Positions 53,364 through 62,197 of a stretch of 64,000 bases of DNA are shown here, one piece after another. Source of the DNA: Paenibacillus radicis (ex Xue et al. 2023) (GTDB lineage Bacteria; Bacillota; Bacilli; Paenibacillales; NBRC-103111); contig NZ_JANQBD010000025.1 in the NCBI RefSeq assembly GCF_024722015.1, positions 1-64,000 of the forward strand. Reading direction: 5' to 3'. The position numbers were made by a program, and so were the translations under genes. Below the pieces are notes generated by a model that was not told where the DNA came from, ran no database searches, and saw only the letters and a list, made by a program, of their open reading frames with translations. Position 1 is the stretch's first letter, and every line of letters starts with the position of its first letter.

Positions 53364-53410
53364 ATAAGCAAAGTCGACACAACCGTGATAGGGTTGACTT
53401 TGCTTACTCA
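53364..53410. terminator. Bidirectional terminator between convergent genes
   Basis: AGCAAAGTCgacACAACC pairs with GGTTgACTTTGCT around a 7-nt loop. T-tracts are short (TTACTC on plus, TTATTTTC on minus). Confidence 0.7.
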
Positions 53411-53441
53411 TATTCGTCTCTAATTGCGAAAAGATATCCCA

Positions 53442-54182
53442 TTACCTTTGGTTATTATCTGCATATACAGCCATAGCATCCCGCATAAATTGGGCTAATC
53501 CCTCACCAAAGGCGTCGATGTTTTGAGTGAAACGTTCATCATCAAGATACAATTGACCTAAACCCCTGAATGCATCCAGTGAGTAGCTGCCCATTTTGTT
53601 TAACAGCACATACCATTCCTCAATGGCTGCTTGTGACTCTGCTGAATCAGGCAATCCCTTGCGAAGCGGAGCCAGCTTTTTGTAGATCGAATTCATTGTT
53701 TCAGGCAGCTCCTTTTGTTCTTCCTTCGACATGTTCCCCAGTTTGAGATTCGCCTGGTCAACAGCTTCATCTCCCCAACGTTCACGCGCTTCCTGCTCAT
53801 ATGGATTATGGCTAAAATCAAAGCCTTCGAATTTTTCTTTGTTGGTCATTTGAATTTCTCCTTTAAGATGTTGTATGGTTTTTTCAATGGTTCCGATCAT
53901 GGTATCGAGCTGACTGCGTTTCTCCAGCAGCATGCTGTAGTGAAGCTCTAGCGCTTCCTTTCGATCAAATGAAGGGCTGTTAATAATTTCTTTAATCTTT
54001 TTTAAAGGAAATCCAAGCTCTCTAAAAAATAAAATTTGCTGCAAAATTTCAAGATTGTCATCCGAGTAAAGTCGATAACCTGAATCTGTCGTTTCCTCCG
54101 GGGCTAATAAGCCGATTTCATCATAATGATGCAAGGTACGCACGCTAATACCAACTAAATCAGCAACCTCCTTCACCTTCAT
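53442..54182 (-). CDS. MerR family regulator with TipAS-like ligand domain (Mta/TipAL type)
   Basis: Transcription activator of about 246 aa from ATG at 54180-54182. N-terminal MerR HTH (MKVKEVADLVGISVRTLHHYDEIGLL) and wing, a long dimerisation helix (EALELHYSMLLEKRSQLDTMIGTIEKTI), then a TipAS domain (about 115-246; YEQEARERWGD...QLYLDDERFTQNID) that binds drug-like ligands in TipAL and Mta. Its own promoter has the 19-bp spacer typical of MerR-regulated promoters, so autoregulation is likely. No efflux gene is adjacent. AGGAGG lies about 13 nt before the ATG, slightly far. Confidence 0.9.
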   Translation of the reverse strand: MKVKEVADLVGISVRTLHHYDEIGLLAPEETTDSGYRLYSDDNLEILQQILFFRELGFPLKKIKEIINSPSFDRKEALELHYSMLLEKRSQLDTMIGTIEKTIQHLKGEIQMTNKEKFEGFDFSHNPYEQEARERWGDEAVDQANLKLGNMSKEEQKELPETMNSIYKKLAPLRKGLPDSAESQAAIEEWYVLLNKMGSYSLDAFRGLGQLYLDDERFTQNIDAFGEGLAQFMRDAMAVYADNNQR

Positions 54183-54210
54183 TGTCCTGTTCGACCTCCT
54201 TTCAATAATC

Positions 54211-54241
54211 ACTATAAAGTATAACGTAACGTAAGAGTCAA
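54211..54241 (-). promoter_or_regulatory. MerR-type promoter with 19-bp spacer
   Basis: Reading minus, -35 TTGACT (54236-54241) and -10 TATAGT (54211-54216) are separated by 19 bp instead of 17, the hallmark of promoters untwisted by MerR activators. The spacer contains TTACGTTACG. Confidence 0.7.
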
Positions 54242-54252
54242 TCAAAAAATCA

Positions 54253-54297
54253 TGAAAAAACGGCGCTGATCTCCTTGTGAGATTAACGCCGTTTCAC
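54253..54297 (-). terminator. Intrinsic terminator after the NADH dehydrogenase gene
   Basis: Reading minus, AAACGGCGTTAATCTC-ACAAG-GAGATCAGCGCCGTTT followed by TTT. One internal mismatch; 30 nt after the stop codon. Confidence 0.9.
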
Positions 54298-54326
54298 GGT
54301 ATAGCCAAGTGTACTAATAATAAATA

Positions 54327-55505
54327 TTAGTATGCAAGAGCAAACAAACCGTTGATATGTGTAAGGTAGCGCGCATTGCTCGCTTTTTTCATCAATGAAG
54401 CAGGCAATCCTTTAAGCTCGATACCACTTCCGCCGATAGAACCAATGCCGTCTTTACGGCCCAGACTCGCCAAGGTGCCCGAGAATACCGGATTGAAGCC
54501 TTCCATTGGGCTGCCTTTGAAATTAGCTGCGATATTAGCTCCGGTAAGCTCACCCATCTGCCATGCAAGCTGTGCAGTAGGAGGATAAGGGCGACCTTCA
54601 GCTCCAAATACAACGGCACAGTCGCCGGCAAGGAATACATCTGGATGGGAAACGGATTGCATGAACTCGTTAACCGTTGCACGTCCTCTATTGACTTCAA
54701 CGCCGCAATTTGCCACAAGCGTGCTGCCTTGTACGCCGCCAGTCCATACCAAGGTGCTAGTGTCAATCGTTCTGCCGTCCTTAAGGCTTACCGTTGGACC
54801 ATTCACTTCAGTAATGGCTAGACCGGTCAAGAACTGTACGCCGCGCTTCTCCAAGCTCGTAGTCGCACGCTCAATCAAATCGGCCGAGAAGATCGGCAGG
54901 ATGCTTGGCATTGCTTCTACAAGATATAAGGATACATCCGCAAAATCTACACCGTTCTTACGGCAAATACCCGGCAATTCGTCCGCAAGCTCACCAACAA
55001 GCTCAACACCTGTCAAGCCGCCGCCACCGATGACGAAAGTTGCATCCGCTTTGTTTTTGGTTTTGCTGTATTGGCTGATTCTTTCTTCAACATGCTTGTA
55101 AATCCGGTTCGCATCTATTACGGACTTCAGAGTAAAGCTGTTCTCTTGAAGACCAGGAATGCCAAAGTAATTAGTTTCGCTGCCCAGAGCCAGCACCAAT
55201 GCATCATAATCAAACGTTCTGCCGTCTGACAACAATACTTTGCGGCCTTCGACATCGATATTTTCAACGGTACCGATTTTCAAATCAATATTTTTGCCTT
55301 TTAGCAATTTTTCCAATGGCAGAGCAACTGCCTTCTCATCAACATTACCCGCAGCCAGACGATGCAGCTCAGTAATAATCTGATGCGATCCAACACGGTT
55401 AATTACTGTAATGGTTGCTTCTTCTACAGTTAAGTTGGCACGAGCGGAAAGAGCACTTAACAAGCCGCCATAGCCGCCACCTAAAATTAAAATATGTTTA
55501 CTCAC
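54327..55505 (-). CDS. ndh: Type II NADH dehydrogenase (YjlD/Ndh-like)
   Basis: Peripheral membrane flavoprotein passing electrons from NADH to menaquinone without proton pumping; 392 aa (B. subtilis Ndh/YjlD 392). N-terminal FAD motif ILGGGYGGLLSALSA, NAD motif VIGGGGLTGVELVGELADEL at about 160-178, and the FAD-binding end VFLAGDCAVVF followed by PPTAQLAWQMGELTGANIA. C-terminal amphipathic membrane-anchoring segment. GTG start at 55503-55505 behind GGAGGA. Downstream partner of a DUF1641 gene, the same pair as yjlC-yjlD in Bacillus, with a Rex-like operator ahead, so it probably responds to the NADH/NAD ratio. Confidence 0.93.
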   Translation of the reverse strand: MSKHILILGGGYGGLLSALSARANLTVEEATITVINRVGSHQIITELHRLAAGNVDEKAVALPLEKLLKGKNIDLKIGTVENIDVEGRKVLLSDGRTFDYDALVLALGSETNYFGIPGLQENSFTLKSVIDANRIYKHVEERISQYSKTKNKADATFVIGGGGLTGVELVGELADELPGICRKNGVDFADVSLYLVEAMPSILPIFSADLIERATTSLEKRGVQFLTGLAITEVNGPTVSLKDGRTIDTSTLVWTGGVQGSTLVANCGVEVNRGRATVNEFMQSVSHPDVFLAGDCAVVFGAEGRPYPPTAQLAWQMGELTGANIAANFKGSPMEGFNPVFSGTLASLGRKDGIGSIGGSGIELKGLPASLMKKASNARYLTHINGLFALAY

Positions 55506-55535
55506 GTTTATCCTCCGTTCCTTTGACAGGTTAAT

Positions 55536-55973
55536 TTAGTCTTGTTTTTTTCTTTCGCCCAAAATATCGAGGTAAGCTTGTCCAAAACGAAGCATACGCT
55601 GCAATTCCGGATCCTTCAGCAGCTTCATCATGCCAAATAAGCCAATCGTTGCTTCGCTTTGCTCCGCGCGATCATTGGCCTCTATAGCGGCAGATGCATA
55701 ACCTCTCACTTTTTCCTCAAGAGGCTTCACAACTTCCTGGATACCGCCTACCATATCTTGAATAAGTACCCGGTCTGTCGCTACCTTTTGCGCCAAGTCA
55801 TAAGTCTTCGTAAGCAGTGCCATCATTTCAGCAAGCTTCGGAAGTTGGTCGACCAGCATAGTTAACGCTTCCTGCACCTCTGGTTTTAACAATTGATCCA
55901 ACACATCCGGCTTCATGATTCCTTGTACCGCGGAAGCTTCTTCAACAGATCTCTGAGCAGTTGTTTGTGACAT
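55536..55973 (-). CDS. DUF1641 family protein (YjlC-like)
   Basis: Cytoplasmic protein of 145 aa, mostly amphipathic helix, with the DUF1641 core LDQLLKPEVQEALTMLVDQLPKL and the C-terminal GLFGMMKLLKDPELQRMLRFGQAYLDIL motif. No membrane segment. Function unknown; in Bacillus the homologue yjlC is the first gene of the yjlC-ndh operon and is repressed by Rex. Here it lies 30 bp upstream of ndh in the same orientation. GGAGGAG precedes the ATG by 9 nt. A role in ndh assembly or activity is a guess from gene order. Confidence 0.87.
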   Translation of the reverse strand: MSQTTAQRSVEEASAVQGIMKPDVLDQLLKPEVQEALTMLVDQLPKLAEMMALLTKTYDLAQKVATDRVLIQDMVGGIQEVVKPLEEKVRGYASAAIEANDRAEQSEATIGLFGMMKLLKDPELQRMLRFGQAYLDILGERKKQD

Positions 55974-56081
55974 TTCTACTTTCTCCTCCTTAATTCATAT
56001 GCTTTGTACCAGCTCGCAGCGTAAAATTGACAGTCCCTATCCGTATTAAAAATAAATAAACTAGTATTTATTATTTCGCCT

Positions 56082-56099
56082 TAGTGAAATTCTTCACAT
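56082..56099. promoter_or_regulatory. Rex-like operator upstream of yjlC-ndh
   Basis: TAGTGAAATTCTTCACAT matches the Rex consensus TTGTGAANNNNTTCACAA with one mismatch in each arm. It lies about 110 bp upstream of the yjlC-like start. Rex represses yjlC-ndh in Bacillus when NADH is low. Confidence 0.65.
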
Positions 56100-56367
56100 A
56101 GAAATTAGAGTTTGTCCTATCTAAGCTGCTGCGAACGAGTAGTAGTTTGAGACTCTATTGTACTCCCAAATGCTGCTTGCAACAAGCCGTTTATTAAATA
56201 AAATGTCTAAAAATATCACATAAATTGCATCCTCATTGTTATGCTTTGCATTTTTATCCGGAAGCATACTTCGTAACAATTTCAAAATATAGGGAAACGC
56301 AGCAACTCAGAAAATAAAGATGTTGTTTTTTTGCTATTTTCCATGCTTTTTTAATGATATCTTTTGT

Positions 56368-56395
56368 TTGAAAGCTTTAGAAACAACAGTATAAT
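56368..56395 (+). promoter_or_regulatory. Sigma-A promoter of the LysR gene
   Basis: TTGAAA (56368-56373), a 16-bp spacer and TATAAT (56390-56395), 62 bp upstream of the start codon. Confidence 0.7.
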
Positions 56396-56456
56396 GATAC
56401 TATTACGTCCAAGCTGCCAGGGTACAATCAGACTAATGAATTAGAGGGATTGCAAT

Positions 56457-57368
56457 ATGGATGAAAAAGACTGTAAAGTGCTGCTCATTATATTTGAAGA
56501 ACAGAATTTGTCCAAGGCTGCGGAACGTCTCTACATTACCCAACCGGCCTTAACCTATAGAATCAGACAGCTGGAAAAGCAATTTCAAATGCAGATTGTG
56601 CAAAAAACAGGAAAGAATATCAAATTCACTTCTGAAGGCAAACAACTGGTCGACTATGCAAGAAAATCGTTGCAGGAAGAGCAGCGGTTTAAAGAGTTAA
56701 TTATTAATTTAAAAAGTGAAATTCAAGGAACGCTGAGGCTTGGAGCGTCGGGTCATTTTACGCAGTATAAGCTCGCGCCGATCCTTCAGCAGTTTATGGA
56801 GCAGCATCCGAAAATACAAATCGTTCTTAACACCACTACGAATCAAGAGATCTTTCAGGCGCTCGAGAACGGCAGCGTTCATGTTGGCATCGTAAGAGGA
56901 GAGTTTAACTGGATTGATCAGAAATATTTAATTAGTGAAGATCCTTTTTATATCATATCAAAAAAAGAAATCGAGCTGGACCATCTCCCTGTATTGCATC
57001 GAATTAATTACCGTCCAAGTACGCTCCCTCTGAATAAATTCGGTTACAAGCCAGATACCTATCTAATGGAAGTAATCGAAGGATGGTGGAAGGACCGATT
57101 TAACATTCCGCCATTAATTACGATAAACGTGAATAATTATGAAACTTGCAAGCAGCTTGTCAAGCACGGGCTTGGTTATTCTATCGTACCTCAAATCTGC
57201 TTGAATTCGGAGGATTCCTTCTATAAATACCCGATGATTTTTCAAAACGGGCAGCCTCTGGTAAGAAAAACGTGGCTTATTTACAAAGAATCCTCTCTGG
57301 AATTAAATTTAGTGAATGAATTTGTGAATTATATCAAATCTTCGAACTTGCACCGGTCCGTATATTAG
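56457..57368 (+). CDS. LysR family transcriptional regulator
   Basis: DNA-binding regulator of 303 aa. N-terminal winged HTH (MDEKDCKVLLIIFEEQNLSKAAERLYITQPALTY... with the recognition helix at about 20-45), linker helix, and a LysR substrate-binding domain at about 88-295 (LRLGASGHFTQYKLAPIL, GSVHVGIVRGEF, LVKHGLGYSIVPQ). It is plus-strand and isolated: terminators flank it and repeat DNA separates it from the M20D/opp genes on the minus strand. Ligand and targets unknown; a link to the M20D/oligopeptide locus 0.7 kb away is possible but weak. Confidence 0.92.
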   Translation: MDEKDCKVLLIIFEEQNLSKAAERLYITQPALTYRIRQLEKQFQMQIVQKTGKNIKFTSEGKQLVDYARKSLQEEQRFKELIINLKSEIQGTLRLGASGHFTQYKLAPILQQFMEQHPKIQIVLNTTTNQEIFQALENGSVHVGIVRGEFNWIDQKYLISEDPFYIISKKEIELDHLPVLHRINYRPSTLPLNKFGYKPDTYLMEVIEGWWKDRFNIPPLITINVNNYETCKQLVKHGLGYSIVPQICLNSEDSFYKYPMIFQNGQPLVRKTWLIYKESSLELNLVNEFVNYIKSSNLHRSVY

Positions 57369-57398
57369 GAAAACCGTCCGGAACACCGAACGGTCCTT
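57369..57398 (+). terminator. Intrinsic terminator after the LysR gene
   Basis: AAACCGTCCGGAACACCGAACGGTCCTTTAT: stem ACCGT(C)CGG...CCG(A)ACGGT with a short T-tract, starting right after the stop codon. Confidence 0.65.
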
Positions 57399-57418
57399 TA
57401 TGTGCGAATCCATACAAT

Positions 57419-57624
57419 TGTGCGTTGGGAGGGAATCGGGTGTGAGATTCCGGCCGCTGTTGAAGTCCTGTTCCTTGAATTGTAGGCTTGCAGCGGTAGG
57501 AACACCAGCTTCAAAGGCGGGCGCTAACGCTCCTCCATCCCACACCCATTCCCTCTCTTGTTCTACTCTCTGCTTTCTGCTCCTTCTTCATCCCTAACCG
57601 ATCTTTCAACCGGTATTCATATCC
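57419..57624 (+). repeat. Structured intergenic repeat family 2, copy II
   Basis: About 206 bp, the shorter copy of the element at 42342-42596. Outer stem GAGGGAATCGGGTGTGAGA (57429-57447) pairs almost perfectly with TCCCACACCCATTCCCTC (57538-57555). Inner stem TTGAAGTCCTGTTCCT pairs with AGGAACACCAGCTTCAA. Lacks the 46-bp hairpin insertion of copy I. It starts just downstream of the LysR terminator. Confidence 0.8.
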
Positions 57625-58005
57625 ATGTACTCCCTTTACTGCAAGCTTCTATGCTGTAAAGGGAGCTTCTCCCATGGGGAAGGGAACATTATAAACCCTT
57701 TCATCGATCGTGCTAATATCTTTGGGTTCGCTCCCACTCGCTCGCGGAACGTCATGCCGCTATTTGTCCTACACCCCCTCGATTTCATAAATTCACGGAA
57801 CTACGATGCGTTATTTCGTCTCAAAATAGGCTGAATGCCTCATTTTAAGCAAATAAGGGATCCTCCTTCCGTTTCACTTGAATGATCACGTGTGCACTAC
57901 AAAATAACGTATCCCTGTTCCTCTACCTGTCGATTTAGAGTGAATAGGGGAAGGAATTCGCAGTCAACCCTAAGATTTTAAACATTCTATAATCTTAAAA
58001 TAGAA
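57625..58005. other. Non-coding stretch with inverted repeats
   Basis: No gene recognised. Holds a perfect 10-bp hairpin CTCCCTTTAC/GTAAAGGGAG (57629-57664), a stretch with GGAACTACGATGCGTTATTTCG resembling the palindromic units near 42.8 kb, and TAAGATT/AATCTTA (57971-57997). Confidence 0.5.
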
Positions 58006-58050
58006 AGCAAAAAGACCGAAGAATAATTAAATTCTTCAGTCTTTTTGCTG
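58006..58050 (-). terminator. Bidirectional terminator after the M20D hydrolase gene
   Basis: AGCAAAAAGACCGAAGAAT pairs with ATTCTTCAGTCTTTTTGCT (one mismatch) around AATTAA, flanked by A/T tracts. On the minus strand it starts 4 nt after the stop codon. Confidence 0.88.
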
Positions 58051-58053
58051 TTC

Positions 58054-59241
58054 TTATAAATTTTGAAGAAAGGCTTCCTTAGCGTTCTGAAACTCTTCTT
58101 TTACTTCTTGAAGAAGGCTTGGATTCTCAATTAAATCAAAAGCCGCTCCGGCAATAGATTTGGCCGCTAAGATTACAGCGTTATGGCCTGCCTCGCTCGT
58201 TCCGGCTTCTACCCATTCCGTAGAATGGCTGGAGGTGCCGAATGGAACAAAAGCTACGCGAAGGCAAGCACCAGGTACAAGGTAAGTTACATTGCCGAAA
58301 TCAGTAGAACCTGTGCTTGAGCGCGGAGGAGATATTTCTTTAATTCCGGCTTCCTCCGCATTTCTCAACAGGAGCTGGTTCAATTTATCGACATTGACCT
58401 TGTTCTCGCATTTTTTCACCTGGTTAATCGTTAGCTTGCTTCCAGTCGCCAGAGCCGCACCTCGCGCTGCATTGTACACCCGCTCCAACACCGTATCCAA
58501 ATACGGACGATCTGCAGCCCGCACATAGAACTGCGCTACAGCCAGATCAGGGACGATATTGGCCGCGACTCCTCCGTTCGTAATGACCCCATGCATCTTC
58601 ACATCAGGACGAACATGCTCACGCAAGTATTCAATGGCATTGAAGGTCATCAGAATACCGTCCAGAGCGCTGATTCCTTTCTCCGGGGCTACAGCAGCAT
58701 GAGCAGCCTTGCCCTCAAAGACGAAATCAATTAAATTCATTGCGAGCGATTTCCCGTCAACCGTTGTACGGTCGCCTCCATGCATCATTAAGGCAACATC
58801 AAGGTCGTCAAACAGACCGGCTTTGATCATGGGCAATTTGCCGCTGGTCGTTTCCTCCGCCGGGGTACCGTACACAACTATTGTTACAGGCATCTCACCC
58901 AAATTTTGCGATAATGCAATCGCCGCTCCTACTATAGAGGAGGCTTGCAGATTATGCCCGCATCCATGGCCTAGTCCTGGCAAGGCATCATATTCACACA
59001 GCAGACCAATTCTCGGTCCGCCTCCTTTATGGGTATAAGTTGCAATAAAGGCCGTTGGTAAAGCTGCCACGCCCTGCTCGACATGGAAATGATGAGCGGC
59101 TAAGGTGCGAGTTAACAGCTCTACCGCTTTAAATTCATTGTTCCCTAGCTCAGGATTATCATGAATGAAATCATTAATATCGATTATTGAGTCCCGCAGG
59201 CTATCAACTGAAGCATATATAGGTTGTTTGGACTTACTCAC
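58054..59241 (-). CDS. M20 family amidohydrolase/peptidase (M20D, AbgB/PM20D2-like)
   Basis: Cytoplasmic zinc hydrolase of about 395 aa from GTG at 59239-59241 (GGAGG 8 nt upstream; the longer ATG frame overlaps that site). Metal-site and catalytic motifs: LLCEYDALPGLGHGCGHN, TPAEETTSGK, MMHGGDRTT, AAHAAVAPEKGISALDG (dimerisation domain start) and FVPFGTSSHSTEW. Relatives hydrolyse N-acyl or aminobenzoyl-amino acids and unusual dipeptides. It lies 30 bp downstream of the oppF-like gene, so it probably processes a substrate brought in by the oligopeptide transporter. Confidence 0.9.
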   Translation of the reverse strand: MSKSKQPIYASVDSLRDSIIDINDFIHDNPELGNNEFKAVELLTRTLAAHHFHVEQGVAALPTAFIATYTHKGGGPRIGLLCEYDALPGLGHGCGHNLQASSIVGAAIALSQNLGEMPVTIVVYGTPAEETTSGKLPMIKAGLFDDLDVALMMHGGDRTTVDGKSLAMNLIDFVFEGKAAHAAVAPEKGISALDGILMTFNAIEYLREHVRPDVKMHGVITNGGVAANIVPDLAVAQFYVRAADRPYLDTVLERVYNAARGAALATGSKLTINQVKKCENKVNVDKLNQLLLRNAEEAGIKEISPPRSSTGSTDFGNVTYLVPGACLRVAFVPFGTSSHSTEWVEAGTSEAGHNAVILAAKSIAGAAFDLIENPSLLQEVKEEFQNAKEAFLQNL

Positions 59242-59271
59242 ATGCACTACCTCCAAAAAAAACATTCTATA

Positions 59272-60237
59272 TTAATTATATAAATGACAGGCAACGAATT
59301 GGCCGTTTACTTCCTTTAAAGCAGGTTTATCCGTTCGGCAAATGGCCATGCATTCGCTGCACCGTGGATGGAATGTACAACCGGAAGGCGGATTCGCCGG
59401 GCTAGGCACATCTCCTTGCAATACGATTCTTTCCTTCTTGATCAGAGGATTTGGAATAGGCACAGCAGATAGTAAAGCCTTGGTATACGGATGCTTCGGA
59501 TTGCTAAAAAGCTCATTCTTATCCGAAAGCTCGACAATTCTGCCTAAATACATGACACCAATCCTGTCGCTGATGTGCTTAACCACGCTCAAATCATGGG
59601 CAATGAATAAATAGGTTAATTGAAATTGCTCCTGCAAATCTTGAAGCAAATTAATAACCTGGGATTGAATGGACACATCCAGTGCAGATACCGGCTCATC
59701 GGCTACAATGAGCTTGGGCTTCAACGCCAGAGCCCTTGCAATCCCTATGCGCTGACGTTGTCCGCCGCTAAATTCATGAGCATAACGTTTGGCATGATAG
59801 CTGCTTAACCCTACAACATTCAACAGCTCTTCAACCTGCCGGTCCACTTCTTTCCCATGGGCAATGCCATGAATTTTTAGAGGTTCCGCAATAATGTCCC
59901 CTACAGTCAGACGCGGATCGAGAGATGCATAAGGATCCTGGAAAATGATTTGCAAGTCTTTACGCAGCTTTCTTAATTCCCCGGCATTCATGCCCACGAG
60001 GTTTTTCCCCTCATAGAGCACTTCTCCCTCGGTAGGTTGAAGAAGCTGAAGAAGCGTTCGCCCCGTAGTCGATTTACCACAGCCGCTTTCGCCCACCAAT
60101 CCAAGCGTTTCACCTTTATAAATATTGAAATCAAGTCCGTCAACCGCTTTGACATGATTGACAGTTCGACTGAAAAGCCCCTTTTTAATAGGGAAATATT
60201 TTTTTAAGTTTCTTACTTCAATTAGCGGTTTTGTCAT
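59272..60237 (-). CDS. Oligopeptide ABC transporter ATPase (OppF/DppF-like)
   Basis: Nucleotide-binding subunit, about 321 aa from ATG at 60235-60237 (GGGGGAG upstream); the longer open frame overlaps the OppD gene. Walker A GESGCGKSTTGRTL, signature EFSGGQRQR, Walker B LIVADEPVSALD, and the C-terminal oligo_HPY extension with CTFHPRCSECMAIC typical of Opp/Dpp ATPases. Its start overlaps the oppD stop region by 20 nt. Works with the other opp-like genes to drive peptide uptake. Confidence 0.93.
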   Translation of the reverse strand: MTKPLIEVRNLKKYFPIKKGLFSRTVNHVKAVDGLDFNIYKGETLGLVGESGCGKSTTGRTLLQLLQPTEGEVLYEGKNLVGMNAGELRKLRKDLQIIFQDPYASLDPRLTVGDIIAEPLKIHGIAHGKEVDRQVEELLNVVGLSSYHAKRYAHEFSGGQRQRIGIARALALKPKLIVADEPVSALDVSIQSQVINLLQDLQEQFQLTYLFIAHDLSVVKHISDRIGVMYLGRIVELSDKNELFSNPKHPYTKALLSAVPIPNPLIKKERIVLQGDVPSPANPPSGCTFHPRCSECMAICRTDKPALKEVNGQFVACHLYN

Positions 60238-61216
60238 TACGGGTCTCCCCCTGATGGTATGAATGAAGCCAGCAACGGCTGTAATGTCCTGTTTCGACTT
60301 CTTCCAGCTGTGGAGCATCTTGCCTGCATTTGTCCATGGCAAATTCGCATCTGGGGGCAAACGAACAGCCTTGCCGTAAGCTGCCTGGAATCGGCACATT
60401 TCCTTTGATGGAATACAGCCTCTTTTCTTCCGAGTCCAGCGTAGGGATCGATTTCATCAATCCTTGGGTGTAAGGATGCTTGGGATTGGTAAAAATAGTG
60501 ATGACATCCCCTTCTTCCACCACCTTGCCGCTGTACATAACTACAACACGGTCACACATTTCAGCTACAACGCCTAAATCATGGGTAATCATCATGATCG
60601 CCGTATTTTGTTCCGCTCTTAATTTTCTCATCAAATCCAGGATCTGTGCCTGAATCGTTACATCCAATGCCGTAGTCGGCTCATCTGCTATTAACAGCTT
60701 CGGCTGGCAGGACATAGCCATAGCTATCATGACACGCTGTCTCATGCCGCCAGAGAGCTGATGCGCATACTCATCCACAATTTGCTCCGGTCTTGGAATG
60801 CCGACCAGCTTGAGCATTTCTACCGCGTGAGCCCTTGCTTGTGACTTGCTATAGTTTAAATGAATCTCCACAGATTCACCGATCTGCTGGCCTATTGTGA
60901 ACACCGGATTTAATGAAGTCATCGGCTCTTGAAAGATCATCGCCATTTCATTACCGCGAATTTCTCTCATTGATGCTTCCGGAATCGATAAAATATTTTT
61001 ACCGTTAAACTCAATCGACCCTCCTACTACTTTCCCTGGAGTCAGCCGCATGGTTGTCAGAGACGTTACGCTTTTGCCGCAGCCGGACTCACCGACTATG
61101 CCAACCGTTTCACCCTCATATATCGTGATATCTACCCCATCCACAGCAGGAACAACACCCTCATCGGAATAAAAGTAGGTTTTGAGTTCTTTAATCTCCA
61201 ACAGCTTCTTCTTCAA
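60218..61216 (-). CDS. Oligopeptide ABC transporter ATPase (OppD/DppD-like)
   Basis: Second nucleotide-binding subunit, 332 aa with TTG start (61214-61216) behind GGAGGG. Walker A GESGCGKSVTSL, signature QLSGGMRQRVMIAMA, Walker B LLIADEPTTALD, and oligo_HPY segment CSFAPRCEFAMDKCRQ, where the cysteines recall the Fe-S-like site of DppD proteins. Downstream of the permease genes by 63 bp and overlapping oppF. Confidence 0.93.
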   Translation of the reverse strand: MKKKLLEIKELKTYFYSDEGVVPAVDGVDITIYEGETVGIVGESGCGKSVTSLTTMRLTPGKVVGGSIEFNGKNILSIPEASMREIRGNEMAMIFQEPMTSLNPVFTIGQQIGESVEIHLNYSKSQARAHAVEMLKLVGIPRPEQIVDEYAHQLSGGMRQRVMIAMAMSCQPKLLIADEPTTALDVTIQAQILDLMRKLRAEQNTAIMMITHDLGVVAEMCDRVVVMYSGKVVEEGDVITIFTNPKHPYTQGLMKSIPTLDSEEKRLYSIKGNVPIPGSLRQGCSFAPRCEFAMDKCRQDAPQLEEVETGHYSRCWLHSYHQGETRNDKTAN

Positions 61217-61279
61217 TGTTTACCCTCCTGTATAACAGAGTTACTCCGCTTCGGTCCACTTCACTTCACTACACTTCGA

Positions 61280-62182
61280 TCACAGCTTCATCTTCGGATC
61301 CAAAGCATCCCTCAGCCCGTCGCCCAGCATGTTAAACGCCAATACCATGAACATGATTGCAAGTCCCGGGATAGTGCTTACATGCGGAGCTGTCCGCAAA
61401 TATTCGCGCCCAGTGCTAAGCATAGCCCCCCATTCTGGAGTAGGAGGCTGTGCGCCCATGCCCAGAAAGCTTAGCCCGGAGGCCGTCAAAATGGCTGTAG
61501 CAATACGCAGCGTGGAAAGAACTATAATAGGAGCAATACTGTTTGGAACCACATGCTTGAATATAATGAGTGCATTGGTTGCTCCCATCGCTTTTGCCGC
61601 TTCAATGTATTCTTTATTTTTCACGGAAATAACCGCGCTTCTGGAAATACGAGAGAACGTCGGCACTGAAAAAATACCGATTGCTATCATAACGTTGATC
61701 ATGCTTGGTCCCAATACGCTCACGATGGCTAAAGCCAACAGAAAGCTCGGAAAAGCCATGAAAATATCCATGATCCGCATAATTAAAGAATCAATATATC
61801 CCCCGAAGTAACCGGAGATCGTACCTAAAGCAACACCGAGGATGACAGAGATAAAAACACCGACAATCCCAATCATCAATGAAATCTGGGCTCCGTAAAT
61901 AACCCTTGATAAAATATCCCGCCCGAACTCATCGGTGCCGAACGGATGGCTCCATGTCGGAGATTCCAGCATGATCTGCATGTTTTGAACGAATGGATCG
62001 TAAGGAGCAATCCAACGCGCAAGCAGAGCGACAATTACAAAGATCGTGACCATCCATAGTCCGACCATAGCCCGTTTATTTTTTTTGAATCGGCTCACCA
62101 TCATTTGCAACGGCGAGCGCGGCGTATAGGATTGCTCGAACGGGTTGCTTTCAACTTGTGATACCGATGCTGACTGACTCAT
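61280..62182 (-). CDS. Oligopeptide ABC transporter permease (OppC/DppC-like)
   Basis: Permease of 300 aa with an N-terminal OppC_N segment (PLQMMVSRFKKNKRAMVGLWMV) and six helices, including the conserved DEFGRDILSRVIYGAQISL and EYIEAAKAMGATNALIIFKHVVPN motif. Ends ...GDGLRDALDPKMKL, as usual for DppC. Follows oppB by 15 bp; AAAGGAG precedes the ATG. Confidence 0.94.
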   Translation of the reverse strand: MSQSASVSQVESNPFEQSYTPRSPLQMMVSRFKKNKRAMVGLWMVTIFVIVALLARWIAPYDPFVQNMQIMLESPTWSHPFGTDEFGRDILSRVIYGAQISLMIGIVGVFISVILGVALGTISGYFGGYIDSLIMRIMDIFMAFPSFLLALAIVSVLGPSMINVMIAIGIFSVPTFSRISRSAVISVKNKEYIEAAKAMGATNALIIFKHVVPNSIAPIIVLSTLRIATAILTASGLSFLGMGAQPPTPEWGAMLSTGREYLRTAPHVSTIPGLAIMFMVLAFNMLGDGLRDALDPKMKL

Positions 62183-62197
62183 GAATTTGCTCCTTTC

